Source of the DNA: Telmatospirillum siberiense
Lineage (GTDB): Bacteria; Pseudomonadota; Alphaproteobacteria; Rhodospirillales; Magnetospirillaceae
Direction of reading: 5' to 3'
NCBI RefSeq assembly: GCF_002845745.1
Contig: NZ_PIUM01000045.1
Span: 1 to 39,539, forward strand
Length of the DNA: 39,539 nt
Shown: piece after piece, positions 22,412 through 31,209 of the stretch
Layout: each line of letters opens with the position of its first letter
How positions within the stretch are numbered: position 1 is the first letter of the stretch
Notes under the pieces: generated by a model
Told to the model about the DNA's origin: nothing
Database searches by the model: none
What the model saw: only the letters and a program-made list of their open reading frames with translations
Program-made: the position numbers and the translations under genes

Positions 22412-23884
22412 TCAGCCCTGGGCGATTTCCAGCAGCCGGTTCATGTCGAGATGAGCCTCCAGATGCTCGGCGAGGCGGTCGAGAACCTGGTCGACCATGG
22501 TTTCGTAGACTAGATCGCCGGTGCGTCCGGGTTTCAGCGCCGCCAGGAAAGACCGGCGGAAGTCGTCGGCCGCGAACAGGCCATGCAGATAACAGCCCAT
22601 CACCCGCCCGTCCGCTGAAATGGCGCCATCCGGCGCGCCGTCCAGGGTGAGCAGCGGGCGCTCGCGGTCGATGCCTTCGGTCTGCCCCATGTGCATCTCA
22701 TAGCCCCGCACCGGATGGCCGAGACCGCTTCCCTCGACCTGACGCAGGGTTTTCGCGCTGGTCATCACCGTGGCGACGTCGAGCAGGCCGAGGCCCGCCA
22801 CCGAACCGGGTGGGCCTTCCACGCCGAGCGGATCGGATACGGCGGTTCCCAACATCTGATAGCCGGCGCAGATCCCGAGAATGCGCCCGCCGTGGCGCAA
22901 ATGGGCGGCGAGGTCGAGGTCCCAGCCCTGGGCCCGCAGGAACTGCAGATCGGCGATGGTCGCCTTGGAGCCGGGCAGGATGATCAGATCGGCATGGCGA
23001 GGCAGCGGCTGTCCGGGGGAGACGAAGCTGAGATCGACGTCCGGTTCGGCGGCCAGCGGGTCGAAATCGTCGAAATTGGCGATGCGCGACAGCCGGGGAA
23101 CGGCGATATGCAAGGTGCCGTCGGCCCGTCCGCCGGTCGTCAGTCCGGCTCCGTCCTCGGCCGGCAATTTCGAGGCCTCGGCGAACCAGGGCACAACTCC
23201 CAGTCCCGGCCAGCCGGTCCGCTCTTCGATGAGGGCGACGGCGGGGTCGAACAGGGTTTTTTCGCCACGGAATTTATTGATGATCCAGCCTTTGACGCGG
23301 TTGCGCTCGGAAGCCGGCAGCAAGGCGTGGGTACCGACCAGCGAGGCGATGACGCCGCCCCGGTCGATGTCGCCAATCAGCACGACGGGGATATCGGCCG
23401 CTTCGGCGAACCCCATGTTGGCGATATCGCATGACCGCAGATTGATCTCGGCGGCGCTGCCCGCCCCTTCGACGACGATCAGGTCGCGGCCTTCGCCGAG
23501 CAGGCGGAAGCTTTCCAGGACCCGGGGCAGCAGGCTCAGTTTAAGGGCGTGATAATCCCGTGCTCCGGCATTGCCGATCACCTCGCCCTGGACCACCACC
23601 TGGGAGCCCACCTCGCTTTGCGGCTTCAGCAGGACCGGATTCATGTGACGGCTGGGCGGCAGGCCGCAAGCACGGGCCTGCAGAGCCTGGGCCCTCCCGA
23701 TCTCCCCGCCGTCCTCGGTCACGGCGGCGTTGTTGGACATGTTCTGCGGCTTGAAAGGGGCGACGGCCAGACCCCGATGGCTGAAGGCGCGGCACAGTCC
23801 CGCGACCACCAGCGATTTACCCACGTCCGAGCCGGTGCCCTGCAGCATCAGGGCGGCCGGCCGGGCGGGGCGCTCAGCGGGCAA
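22412..23884 (-). CDS. cobQ: Cobyric acid synthase (CobQ/CbiP)
   Basis: CobQ amidates four side chains of adenosylcobyrinate a,c-diamide using glutamine and ATP. In this 490-residue protein, the N-terminal DTBS-like ATPase domain has [37 protein letters not shown] and [13 protein letters not shown]. The C-terminal class I-like amidotransferase half has [30 protein letters not shown] with the conserved Cys, and GYEMHMGQT. The listed start is TTG at 23884, inside the SYLF gene. The nearest ATG (23848) would begin directly at [12 protein letters not shown] and clip the first strand, so TTG is preferred but not certain. It is the last gene of the riboswitch-led operon. Confidence 0.93.
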   Translation of the reverse strand: MPAERPARPAALMLQGTGSDVGKSLVVAGLCRAFSHRGLAVAPFKPQNMSNNAAVTEDGGEIGRAQALQARACGLPPSRHMNPVLLKPQSEVGSQVVVQGEVIGNAGARDYHALKLSLLPRVLESFRLLGEGRDLIVVEGAGSAAEINLRSCDIANMGFAEAADIPVVLIGDIDRGGVIASLVGTHALLPASERNRVKGWIINKFRGEKTLFDPAVALIEERTGWPGLGVVPWFAEASKLPAEDGAGLTTGGRADGTLHIAVPRLSRIANFDDFDPLAAEPDVDLSFVSPGQPLPRHADLIILPGSKATIADLQFLRAQGWDLDLAAHLRHGGRILGICAGYQMLGTAVSDPLGVEGPPGSVAGLGLLDVATVMTSAKTLRQVEGSGLGHPVRGYEMHMGQTEGIDRERPLLTLDGAPDGAISADGRVMGCYLHGLFAADDFRRSFLAALKPGRTGDLVYETMVDQVLDRLAEHLEAHLDMNRLLEIAQG

Positions 23885-24551
23885 GGATTTCTTTCAGGCG
23901 GTTGGCTTGGGGATTGCTGACCGCGTTGTCGAGGACGATGGCGCGCGAGGAGACGTTCTGGCCGTAATAGGCCGCGTTCCAGGATTCGCGCGGTGAAAGC
24001 GAGGTCCCTTCCAGCGACAATCCGCCATAGAGACCAACCGCCGACAGTGAAATGGCGAGGACGTCCGCTCCCATATTGCTGGTGGTCGAGGCCCCGATAC
24101 CGGCGCCGACGACCAGGAAGGTGATGCCGGCGTCGCCACCGAACTTGAACTGGTTGGCCAGGATGGCGTGAAGGGCTTTTTCCGTGTTGATGATGAACAG
24201 GATGGAGGAGCTTTCCAGGCCGATCTGCAGGCCGAGGCTGCCCCCTTCCATGGTATAGAAGGCCGGCGATCCCCAGGTGCCGTCGGGAAGATGGGGCAAT
24301 AGCACCCCGTTGCCGTATTGGCCCCCCAGGATGAAACCGCCCTTGTAGAGATCGGGAACGATCAGGACCGCCCGCGACTTCTGCAGATCGTCGCGAAAGG
24401 AGGTCTGGAAGTTCTGATCGGTCTTCAACCGTTCGACGGTCGCAGCGGCGTTGTTGACCGTTTTCTCCTGATCGACCCGCGCCACGGCCGGCGTGGCGGC
24501 AAGACCCAGGACCGTCACAAGGCAAAGGGCTAGTCCCCGCAGTCTTCTCAT
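23874..24551 (-). CDS. SYLF-domain (Ysc84/DUF500) exported protein
   Basis: The 225-residue protein starts with a signal peptide ([20 protein letters not shown]). The mature part has [27 protein letters not shown], the SYLF pattern, followed by [28 protein letters not shown] and a C-terminal [24 protein letters not shown] domains bind phospholipids, and bacterial members are secreted or envelope proteins of unclear role. The ATG at 24551 directly follows the cobO stop (one base between), with GGAG inside the last cobO codons. The stop overlaps the cobQ start. Its place inside a tight cobalamin operon is unusual. No cobalamin-binding motif is seen. Confidence 0.9.
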   Translation of the reverse strand: MRRLRGLALCLVTVLGLAATPAVARVDQEKTVNNAAATVERLKTDQNFQTSFRDDLQKSRAVLIVPDLYKGGFILGGQYGNGVLLPHLPDGTWGSPAFYTMEGGSLGLQIGLESSSILFIINTEKALHAILANQFKFGGDAGITFLVVGAGIGASTTSNMGADVLAISLSAVGLYGGLSLEGTSLSPRESWNAAYYGQNVSSRAIVLDNAVSNPQANRLKEILAR

Positions 24552-24552
24552 C

Positions 24553-25194
24553 TCAATACTCCACGCCCGGCTGCGCCTTCACGCCTTCGCGGAAGGGGTG
24601 TTTGACCAATGTCATCTCGGTGACCAGATCGGCGGCGGCCACCACCTGATCCAGCGCGTTGCGGCCGGTGATCACCACATGCTGTCCGGCCGGCCGGGCG
24701 GCGATCGCCGCCAGCACCGGCTCGACCGGCAGATAGCCGTAACGCAAGACGACGTTCAATTCATCGAGGATGACCATGGCGCATTCGGGATCGTCCAGCA
24801 AGGTCCGCGCCTCGTCCCAGGCCCGTTCGGCGGCCGCGACGTCGCGTTCCCGGTCCTGGGTTTCCCAGGTGAAGCCTTCGCCCATCGCCTTGAAGGTGAC
24901 GAGATCGCCGAACGAGCTCAGGATGCGGCGTTCGGCGGTGTCCCAGGCGCCCTTGATGAATTGGATGACGCCCAGTTTCATGCCGTGGCCGACGCAGCGC
25001 AGCCCCATGCCGAAAGCCGCCGAGGTTTTACCTTTACCGGCCCCGGTGTTGACGATGAACAATCCCCGGCTTTCGGTTTTCTTGGCCATCAGGCGGTCGC
25101 GGGCGGCCTTTTTCTTCGCCATCTTCTCATGATGGCGGATGTTGGGATCCACCGGCCGGTCATCCGGTCCTTCCTCGTTCCTCTCGGCGCTCAT
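24553..25194 (-). CDS. cobO: Corrinoid adenosyltransferase (CobO/BtuR)
   Basis: This enzyme transfers adenosyl from ATP to cob(I)yrinate or cobinamide, forming the Co-C bond. The 213-residue protein has a basic N terminus (HHEKMAKKKAARDRLMAKK). A P-loop, GLFIVNTGAGKGKTSAAFG, lies near residues 45-63. GVIQFIKGAWDTAERR, VILDELNVVLRYGYL and a C-terminal HPFREGVKAQPGVEY follow, all diagnostic of the CobA/CobO/BtuR group. It overlaps cobN upstream (ATGA) and abuts the SYLF gene downstream. Confidence 0.95.
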   Translation of the reverse strand: MSAERNEEGPDDRPVDPNIRHHEKMAKKKAARDRLMAKKTESRGLFIVNTGAGKGKTSAAFGMGLRCVGHGMKLGVIQFIKGAWDTAERRILSSFGDLVTFKAMGEGFTWETQDRERDVAAAERAWDEARTLLDDPECAMVILDELNVVLRYGYLPVEPVLAAIAARPAGQHVVITGRNALDQVVAAADLVTEMTLVKHPFREGVKAQPGVEY

Positions 25195-28100
25195 GCCAGC
25201 CCTTTCAACAGATCGTGGGTATCGTTGCGGCGGGGCCGCCAGAGATTGCGGGAGATGGCTTCCTCAAAGCGCGCGGCCATTTCCCGCAAGGCGGCGGGGT
25301 TGTTTTCCTTCAGGAAGTCTCTTACGGCGTCATCTCCCAGATAAGCGTCGAATATGGCTTCGAAATGGTGATCCTTGACGGCGCCGGTGGTGGCGGCGAA
25401 GGCGAACAGGTAATCGAGCGTCGCCGCCATCTCGAAGGCGCCCTTGTAGCCGTGACGCATGACTCCGGCCAGCCATTTGGGATTGGCGGCGCGGCCCCTC
25501 ACGACGCGGGCGATTTCCTCTTCCAGCGTGCGGATTTTGGGCGTCTCGGGGCGCGAATGGTCGGGATGATAGACGGCCGGGGCTTCTCCCGACAGGCTGC
25601 GGACGGCCGCCGCCATGCCGCCTTCGAACTGGTAATAATCGTCGGAATCGAGCAGGTCATGCTCGCGGTTGTCCTGGTTCTGGATGACCGCCTCGACGTC
25701 TTGCAGGCGGCGCTCGAACAACCCGTGCTCGGCGGCGCCCGCCGAGCCGTCGCCATAGGCGTATCCGCCCCAGGCGACATAGGCGCGGGCGAGATCGGAG
25801 GCGTTCGTCCAGCCCCGCTCGTCGATCAGGGCCTGCAGGCCGGCGCCATAAGCGCCGGGTTTCGAGCCGAACACGCGAAAACCGGCACGCCGCCGGGCCT
25901 CGGCCAGATCTTCGCCAGATGCCGTCAGGCGGCTGGTTTCCGCCCGGACGTGGGCGGCCAGGGGATTGTCGGTCGGGCTCTCGTCGAGCGCGGCGATGGC
26001 GCGGGCCGCCGAATCGACCAGATCGATCAGGCCGGGGAAGGCATCGCGGAAAAATCCCGAAACACGCAGCGTCACATCGACGCGCGGTCGATCGAGAACG
26101 GACAGCGGCATGATCTCGAAGCCGGTGACCCGGCGCGACGCGGAGTCCCAGCAGGGGCGCACGCCCATCAAGGCCAGGGCTTGGGCGATGTCGTCGCCGC
26201 CGGTGCGCATGTTGCTGGTGCCCCAGGCGCTGATGGCGACGGTGCGCGGCCAGGCGCCATGATCCTGCAAATGCCGCTCGATCAGAAGGCCGGCCGACTT
26301 CCAGCCGAGGGTCCAGGCCGCCGGGGTGGGCACCGTCCGGCTGTCCACCGAATAGAAATTGCGCCCCGTCGGCAACACGTCGGGCCGGCCGCGCGAGGGC
26401 GCGCCGGAGGGGCCGGGCGGCACGAAACGCCCTGCCAGTCCCTTGAGAAGCCCCTCCATTTCCGCCCGACCGCAGGCCGCGATGGTGGGGCGCAGATGCC
26501 GCTCGATCCAGTCCAGCACGGTCTTGGTCCCGGTCCATGCCGCGTCGGCTTCCCGGGAGCCGTCGACCATGGCCTTGGCCAGAATCTCCAGGCGTTCGAC
26601 GGTATCGCCGCAGGTCCGCCAGGGCGCCGGGGCGTCCAGCGGCGCGGGTTTCGGACCGCTCCAGGGATCGCCCAGGTCATTGTCGAGGGGGTCGAAACCG
26701 AGGCGGAGATCGTTCGCCAGGGCCCGGAGCAGGGATGCCTGCGCCGGTTCGCCACCGCGCGGCACGCGGGCCAGGGCGATCAGCAAATCGGTGAGCTGCT
26801 CGCCTTCGGGCGAGCGGCCGAAGATATGCAGCCCGTCGCGGATTTGCAGTTCCTTCAATTCGCAGAGGTGGTTGTCGAGCTTCTTCAGGGCGCTGTCCGT
26901 GGCTTCGCCGGGGGCGATGCCGCAGTCCTCGTCGAGTCCGATGGTGCGGGACAGGGCCAGGATTTCCGCCGTAAGCACCTTGATCCGGCGCGGGTCGAGG
27001 GCGGCGGCCTCGTAATATTCGTCGACCAGCTGCTCAAGCTGGCGCAGGGGACCATAGCTTTCGGCCCGGGTGAGCGGCGGGGTCAGGTGATCGATGATGA
27101 CCGCCTGGGCACGCCGCTTGGCCTGGGTGCCTTCCCCCGGATCGTTGACGATGAAGGGGTAGAGGTGCGGCATGGGTCCCAAGGCGGCTTCGGGGAAGCA
27201 TTCCGCCGACAAGGCCAGTGATTTTCCGGGCAGCCATTCCAGATTGCCGTGCTTGCCGACATGGACGAGGGCGTCGGCCCGGAAGCCGTCGCGCAGCCAG
27301 GCGTAGAAGGCCAGATAACCGTGCGGCGGCACGAGATCGGGATCGTGATAGCTGCGCGCCGGGTCGATGTTGTAGCCCCGTGCCGGCTGGATGCCGACGG
27401 CGGCGTTGCCGAAGCGGATGGCGCTAAGGACGAAATGGCCGCAGGAAAGTTCGCCGGGGACGAAATGCGGGTCGTCCTCCGGTTCCCCCCAGCGCTCGGT
27501 GATCGCTTGGCGCAGCCCGTCGGGAAGCGTGCGGAAAAAGGCCAGATAGTCCGGCAGGGACAGGGTTTCGCGAACCGTCCGATGGGCACGCGCCGTCAGG
27601 TCGTTGGTGGCCCCGCTTTGCAGGAGCGTCATCAGGGCCGCGCCGTCGGCGGGCGCCTCGACGATCCGGTAGCCGGCGGCGGCCAGGGCGGCCAGGATGC
27701 CGGCGGTGGCGGCCGGCGTGTCGAGGCCGACGCCGTTGCCCAACCGCCCGTCGCGGTTGGGATAGTTGGCGAGAATCAGCCCGATGCGTCTTTCGTCCAC
27801 CGTCTTGCGGCGCAGCCGGGCCCAGTTGGCGGCAAGATCGGCGACGAAGGCGATGCGGTCGGCGACGGGACGGGCGCTTACGATGTCGCATTCGGTCTCG
27901 ACGTCCCGCCGCGCCGCCACCTTGAAGGAAACGGCGCGGCTGATGATCCGTCCGTCGACCTCGGGCAGGGCGATGTTCATGGCGATGTCGCGGGCCGACA
28001 GCCCGGTGCTGCCGGACCGCCAGGCGCTCTCGCCGCCGCCGGAGAAGATCACCTGCAGGACGGGGCAGTCGGCCCCGGCGAAGGGGCTGTCGCCGGGGCG

Positions 28101-28910
28101 GCCGGGGGCGGCGACGGCGAAGCCCGTGGCATTGAGCACGATATCGGGCGGAGCGGCGGCCTGAAGATCGAGAAGAGTGGCGACGCTCAGGCCGTCCTTG
28201 AGGCTGGTCACGAAGACCGGCATGACATTGAAGCCCCTGTGGCCGAGCGCGTCCGCCAGCGCGTCGAGGGCGGCGGTGTGGCCTGCCTGGACCAGGGCGC
28301 GGTAGATCACCAGGAGCGCCGTCGGCGCCCGATCGGACCAGCCTGCCCGCAGATCGGCCAGCGCCGTGCCTGGAGGATAGAGCCCGGCCGGAGGCAGGGG
28401 GACCGGTTCGCGCCAGGATTGTTGGGGCAGGCCGATCAGATCGGCCGCATAGCGCAGGAGTTCGATCGCGTTGGTCCGCCCGCCATGGGCCAGATATTGC
28501 CAGAGACGATGACCGGCCTCGGCCGGCAGGCTGCTCCAGCTCGCCAGATCGGCATCCGGCTGATCGTCGCCGGGCAGGAAGGCCAGGGGAATATCGGCTT
28601 GCCGGCAGGCGGCGGCGATCTGTTCCACGCCGTAAGGCCAATAGCCGCGCCCGCCCAGCAGGCGAACGACCACCAGCCTGGCGTGGCGCACCACCGTTTC
28701 GACATAAAGGTCGACCGAGGCCGGATGACCCAGATGCAGCAGGTTGGCCAGTCGCAGACGAAATCCCGGAACCAGGGTCTTGGCGTCCGCCAGGCAGGAC
28801 AGTTCGGTGTCGGCGGCGGAAAGGAACACGACGTCGCCCGGCGTCTGGCCGAGGTCGACGGCTTCCGATCCATCGGTGATGCTGCCCGGCTTGGCGGCAA
28901 GCAGATGCAT
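25191..28910 (-). CDS. cobN: Cobaltochelatase large subunit CobN
   Basis: CobN is the porphyrin-binding subunit of the ATP-dependent cobaltochelatase that inserts cobalt into hydrogenobyrinic a,c-diamide in the late-cobalt (aerobic) pathway. The 1239-residue length is typical. The CobN/BchH core is seen in LLGGRGYWPYGVEQI near the start, VHVGKHGNLEWLPGKSLAL at about residues 548-566, VYPF-like HLYPFIVNDPGEGTQAKRR, and LPTGRNFYSVDSRTVPT. The C-terminal GGYAYGDGS and HGYKGAFEMAATLDYLFAFA are also present. The AAA+ partners CobS and CobT are not in the window. The ATG at 28910 has only a weak ribosome site; cobW ends 31 bases upstream. Coexistence with CbiX is discussed under findings. Confidence 0.95.
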   Translation of the reverse strand: MHLLAAKPGSITDGSEAVDLGQTPGDVVFLSAADTELSCLADAKTLVPGFRLRLANLLHLGHPASVDLYVETVVRHARLVVVRLLGGRGYWPYGVEQIAAACRQADIPLAFLPGDDQPDADLASWSSLPAEAGHRLWQYLAHGGRTNAIELLRYAADLIGLPQQSWREPVPLPPAGLYPPGTALADLRAGWSDRAPTALLVIYRALVQAGHTAALDALADALGHRGFNVMPVFVTSLKDGLSVATLLDLQAAAPPDIVLNATGFAVAAPGRPGDSPFAGADCPVLQVIFSGGGESAWRSGSTGLSARDIAMNIALPEVDGRIISRAVSFKVAARRDVETECDIVSARPVADRIAFVADLAANWARLRRKTVDERRIGLILANYPNRDGRLGNGVGLDTPAATAGILAALAAAGYRIVEAPADGAALMTLLQSGATNDLTARAHRTVRETLSLPDYLAFFRTLPDGLRQAITERWGEPEDDPHFVPGELSCGHFVLSAIRFGNAAVGIQPARGYNIDPARSYHDPDLVPPHGYLAFYAWLRDGFRADALVHVGKHGNLEWLPGKSLALSAECFPEAALGPMPHLYPFIVNDPGEGTQAKRRAQAVIIDHLTPPLTRAESYGPLRQLEQLVDEYYEAAALDPRRIKVLTAEILALSRTIGLDEDCGIAPGEATDSALKKLDNHLCELKELQIRDGLHIFGRSPEGEQLTDLLIALARVPRGGEPAQASLLRALANDLRLGFDPLDNDLGDPWSGPKPAPLDAPAPWRTCGDTVERLEILAKAMVDGSREADAAWTGTKTVLDWIERHLRPTIAACGRAEMEGLLKGLAGRFVPPGPSGAPSRGRPDVLPTGRNFYSVDSRTVPTPAAWTLGWKSAGLLIERHLQDHGAWPRTVAISAWGTSNMRTGGDDIAQALALMGVRPCWDSASRRVTGFEIMPLSVLDRPRVDVTLRVSGFFRDAFPGLIDLVDSAARAIAALDESPTDNPLAAHVRAETSRLTASGEDLAEARRRAGFRVFGSKPGAYGAGLQALIDERGWTNASDLARAYVAWGGYAYGDGSAGAAEHGLFERRLQDVEAVIQNQDNREHDLLDSDDYYQFEGGMAAAVRSLSGEAPAVYHPDHSRPETPKIRTLEEEIARVVRGRAANPKWLAGVMRHGYKGAFEMAATLDYLFAFAATTGAVKDHHFEAIFDAYLGDDAVRDFLKENNPAALREMAARFEEAISRNLWRPRRNDTHDLLKGLA

Positions 28911-28941
28911 GGCGTCAGCGTCCGTCCATGGATATCACGTC

Positions 28942-29961
28942 CTAACTATCGCCGGTGATGCTCGACCGAATGGCCTCGCGGTCGAGACCCTTCAGTCCGA
29001 TGACCACCAATTGTCCGGCTCTTTCTTCGCCCGGCTTCCAGGGGCGGTCGTAATAGCCGCTGATCCGTCCGCCGACGGCCTGCACGACGTGACGCATGTC
29101 CTTGCCGGCGACCGAGAGGAAGCCTTTGAGGCGCAGGATATCGTGGCGGGCGATGATCTGTCCGAGACGGCCGGCCACCGCCTGGGGATCGCCCACCGTC
29201 CCGACGGGGACGGCAAAACTCTCGAAATCGTCGTGATTATGGTCCTGGGCGGTGTCGTGCAGTGTCGGCCGGGCGTCCAGGTCGTCTTCGGCGCGGGCTT
29301 CCAGTCCCAACAGGATGCGGGCATCGACGTCGCCCTGGCGGGTCGCCACCAGTTTGACCCCCGGCCGCAACTTGCCCTTCAGGGTCGCGGCGAGGGCTTC
29401 GATTTGGCCGGCTTCCATCAGGTCGGCCTTGTTGAGCAGGACCATGTCGGCACAGGCCAATTGGTCGTCGAACACTTCTTCGAGGGGGTTGTCATGGTCG
29501 GGTCGGGCCCGTTCCTCGACGGTCGATTCGAAGCGACCGGCGGCCATGGCCGGGCCGTCGACGACGACGACGACGCCGTCGACCGTCACCTTCGAGCGCA
29601 CGTCGGGCCAGTCGAAGGCCTTGACCAGCGGCTTGGGCAGAGCCAGCCCCGAGGTTTCGATGATGATGTGTTCCGGCGGCAGGGGGCGGGACAGCAGACG
29701 TTCCATGGCCGGCAGGAACTCGTCGGCGACCGTGCAGCAAAGACAGCCGTTGGCCAGTTCGATGATGTCGTCCTCGCGGCATCCTTCGATACCGCAGGCG
29801 CTCAACAGATCGCCGTCGACCCCGACATCGCCGAATTCGTTGACGATGAGGGCGATGCGCCGGCCGTCGGCCTGGCTCAGCAGGTGGCGGACCAGGGTGG
29901 TTTTGCCGGCGCCCAGAAATCCGGTGATGACGGTGGCGGGTATCTTACGAAAACGGTTCAT
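28942..29961 (-). CDS. cobW: CobW-type GTPase, putative cobalt chaperone
   Basis: This G3E-family GTPase has 339 residues. It has Walker A ITGFLGAGKTTLVRHLL (12-28), the metal-binding NGCLCCTVADEF (CxCC), and IIETSGLALPKPLVKAF. LLNKADLM is the guanine-specificity motif. A histidine/aspartate-rich segment (LHDTAQDHNHDDFE) precedes the C-terminal CobW_C domain. CobW proteins of cobalamin operons are believed to deliver Co(II) to the chelatase, using GTP. The gene is between cobU and cobN, with an ATGA overlap to cobU. That position beside the chelatase gene supports a cobalt rather than zinc role. Confidence 0.94.
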   Translation of the reverse strand: MNRFRKIPATVITGFLGAGKTTLVRHLLSQADGRRIALIVNEFGDVGVDGDLLSACGIEGCREDDIIELANGCLCCTVADEFLPAMERLLSRPLPPEHIIIETSGLALPKPLVKAFDWPDVRSKVTVDGVVVVVDGPAMAAGRFESTVEERARPDHDNPLEEVFDDQLACADMVLLNKADLMEAGQIEALAATLKGKLRPGVKLVATRQGDVDARILLGLEARAEDDLDARPTLHDTAQDHNHDDFESFAVPVGTVGDPQAVAGRLGQIIARHDILRLKGFLSVAGKDMRHVVQAVGGRISGYYDRPWKPGEERAGQLVVIGLKGLDREAIRSSITGDS

Positions 29962-30518
29962 CGGGAGTCCTTCAGCAGCAAGGGCAGGCCGGCGGCGACG
30001 AAGACCACTCTCTGGCAGCGGGCCGCGAGCGATTGGTTGAGGCGGCCGGCGTGATCGCGGAAGGCGCGGGCCATGGCGTTGTCGGGAACGATGCCCAGGC
30101 CCACCTCGTTGGCGACGAAGAGCACGGGACCTTTGAGACCGGGCAGGGCCTGCGCGAGACGGTCGATTTCCTGCCCGATGTCCGCGTTCTCCAGCATCAG
30201 GTTGGAAAGCCATAAGGTCAGACAGTCGACCAGGATCGCCTTGTCCGGATGGGCGTGCCGGGAAAGCGTGCCGACCAGGTCGAGGGGTTCCTCGATCGTC
30301 GTCCAGGCGGCGCCCCGCCGTTCCCGGTGGAGACGGATCCGATCGACCATTTCGCCGTCCCCGGCCCGCGCGGTGGCCAGATAGACGGGTTGGGCGACGT
30401 CGGTCAGCAGGGATTCGGCATAGGTGCTTTTGCCCGAACGGGCGCCCCCCAGCACCAGGGTCAGGGGCGGCAGCGGGTGATGGTGGTCCGCCATAGGTAT
30501 CGGCACGGCATTCGCCAA
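29958..30518 (-). CDS. cobU: Adenosylcobinamide kinase / guanylyltransferase (CobU/CobP)
   Basis: CobU phosphorylates adenosylcobinamide and then transfers GMP to it. Motifs are the P-loop LVLGGARSGKSTYAESLL, then RIRLHRERRGAAWTTIEEPLDL containing the histidine expected to carry GMP, VDCLTLWLSNLML, and VANEVGLGIVPDNAMAR. I place the start at TTG 30518 (186 residues) because GGAGG and GAGG lie nine and five bases upstream. An ATG at 30494 (178 residues) has no ribosome site and is the alternative. It is the first gene after the cobalamin riboswitch, whose switching hairpins enclose this ribosome site. The stop overlaps cobW (ATGA). Confidence 0.93.
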   Translation of the reverse strand: MANAVPIPMADHHHPLPPLTLVLGGARSGKSTYAESLLTDVAQPVYLATARAGDGEMVDRIRLHRERRGAAWTTIEEPLDLVGTLSRHAHPDKAILVDCLTLWLSNLMLENADIGQEIDRLAQALPGLKGPVLFVANEVGLGIVPDNAMARAFRDHAGRLNQSLAARCQRVVFVAAGLPLLLKDSR

Positions 30519-30521
30519 GGC

Positions 30522-30546
30522 ATCCTCCCTCCGAGGATCGATCCTC
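30522..30546 (-). promoter_or_regulatory. Riboswitch expression platform: alternative hairpins around the cobU ribosome site
   Basis: In the transcript, ATCCTC (30538-30533) can pair with GAGGAT downstream (30527-30522), trapping GGAGG in the loop. Alternatively, it can pair with GAGGAT just upstream (30546-30541) as part of a perfect 14-base palindrome. The two structures exclude each other and would switch ribosome access at cobU. This is a reading of complementarity, not a folded-energy result. Confidence 0.55.
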
Positions 30547-30554
30547 AAAACACC

Positions 30555-30720
30555 GTCTCCGGGGAGGTCTCCTGGCTTCGGAGTCATCAACCGCGGCGCC
30601 TTCCCAACCCCGTCCGGGGTCAGTGGCGATTGCCGCGATCTCGTCCTTCACAGTTGCGGGGGCAGCGCCGGAACGACCGGTCTTCCCTGTCTCGGAACGG
30701 ATGGCCGACCCTAGCACCGT
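30555..30720 (-). ncRNA. Cobalamin riboswitch (adenosylcobalamin aptamer)
   Basis: On the minus strand the leader carries the conserved aptamer parts in order. These are GGTGCTAGGG near 30718, GACAGGGAAGACCGGT, then GCTGCCCCCGCAACTGTGAAGG. The GCCACTG core comes next, then GGGAAGGCGCC, GATGACTCCGAAGCC, and the B12 box AGCCAGGAGACCTCCC (30577-30562). The usual B12 box ends CTGCC, so one position differs. It lies directly upstream of cobU and would turn down the operon cobU-cobW-cobN-cobO-SYLF-cobQ when adenosylcobalamin is abundant. The expression platform (30522-30546) suggests translational control. Confidence 0.95.
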
Positions 30721-30866
30721 TTCATGGCGCCCTCAAGGTTGAGCACGGCAACCTGTTAAGGTTAACGGGCGGACTGTCCGGCCAGGCGTCGTAAGAGGCG
30801 CCAGCCACCGCGGCTCAAGTTCAACCCTGTCTGTAGTTTCTTGTCTCAGGGATGGGGTGCACTCCA

Positions 30867-31024
30867 CATCTGCGCCCATCTGTGTTCATCTGTGCTCCTT
30901 TTGACAAGGCCCCGGTCCCGGACCGGGCCTTCGGGAGCAGCCCGATTGGTCCCGGGATGACCCGTCGGAATCGATCACAAGGAAACACAGATCAGCACAG
31001 ATGAACGCAGATGAGCACAGATAC
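30867..31024. repeat. Inverted arrays of a 10-bp repeat around a GC-rich hairpin
   Basis: The left arm has three 10-base units CATCTGNGNN (30867-30896). The right arm has four units of the reverse complement type, NCACAGATNA (30985-31024). Between them is a strong hairpin, AAGGCCC-GGTCC / GGACC-GGGCCTT (30906-30931). The whole 158-base stretch is therefore roughly palindromic. Repeats of the CACAGATGAACACAGATG kind occur in many bacterial genomes as non-coding dispersed elements; I recall this from general knowledge and cannot check copy number here. The rest of the 491-base gap 30719-31209 holds no gene that I can support. Confidence 0.7.
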
Positions 31025-31209
31025 GGATCGAAGTGCTCCAGGCGGCCGGGGCTCCGAACTCAGGTTTCGATTTTTTTTAACATCGGCGTTGTGGCCGTGC
31101 CGGACAGCCGTGTGTCAAGCATGGGTATGACGTCTCTTGGGAGTGGAAATTGGCGGCGCCAACCGTTTGTTGACCTGAATTCGTTGTCCTGGATCCTTGA
31201 GGGCGCGGG

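Noticed and set aside
30867-31024. Reading the 10-bp repeats as a CRISPR array
   Set aside because: Units are contiguous, only 10 bases long, without spacers, and there are no cas genes.
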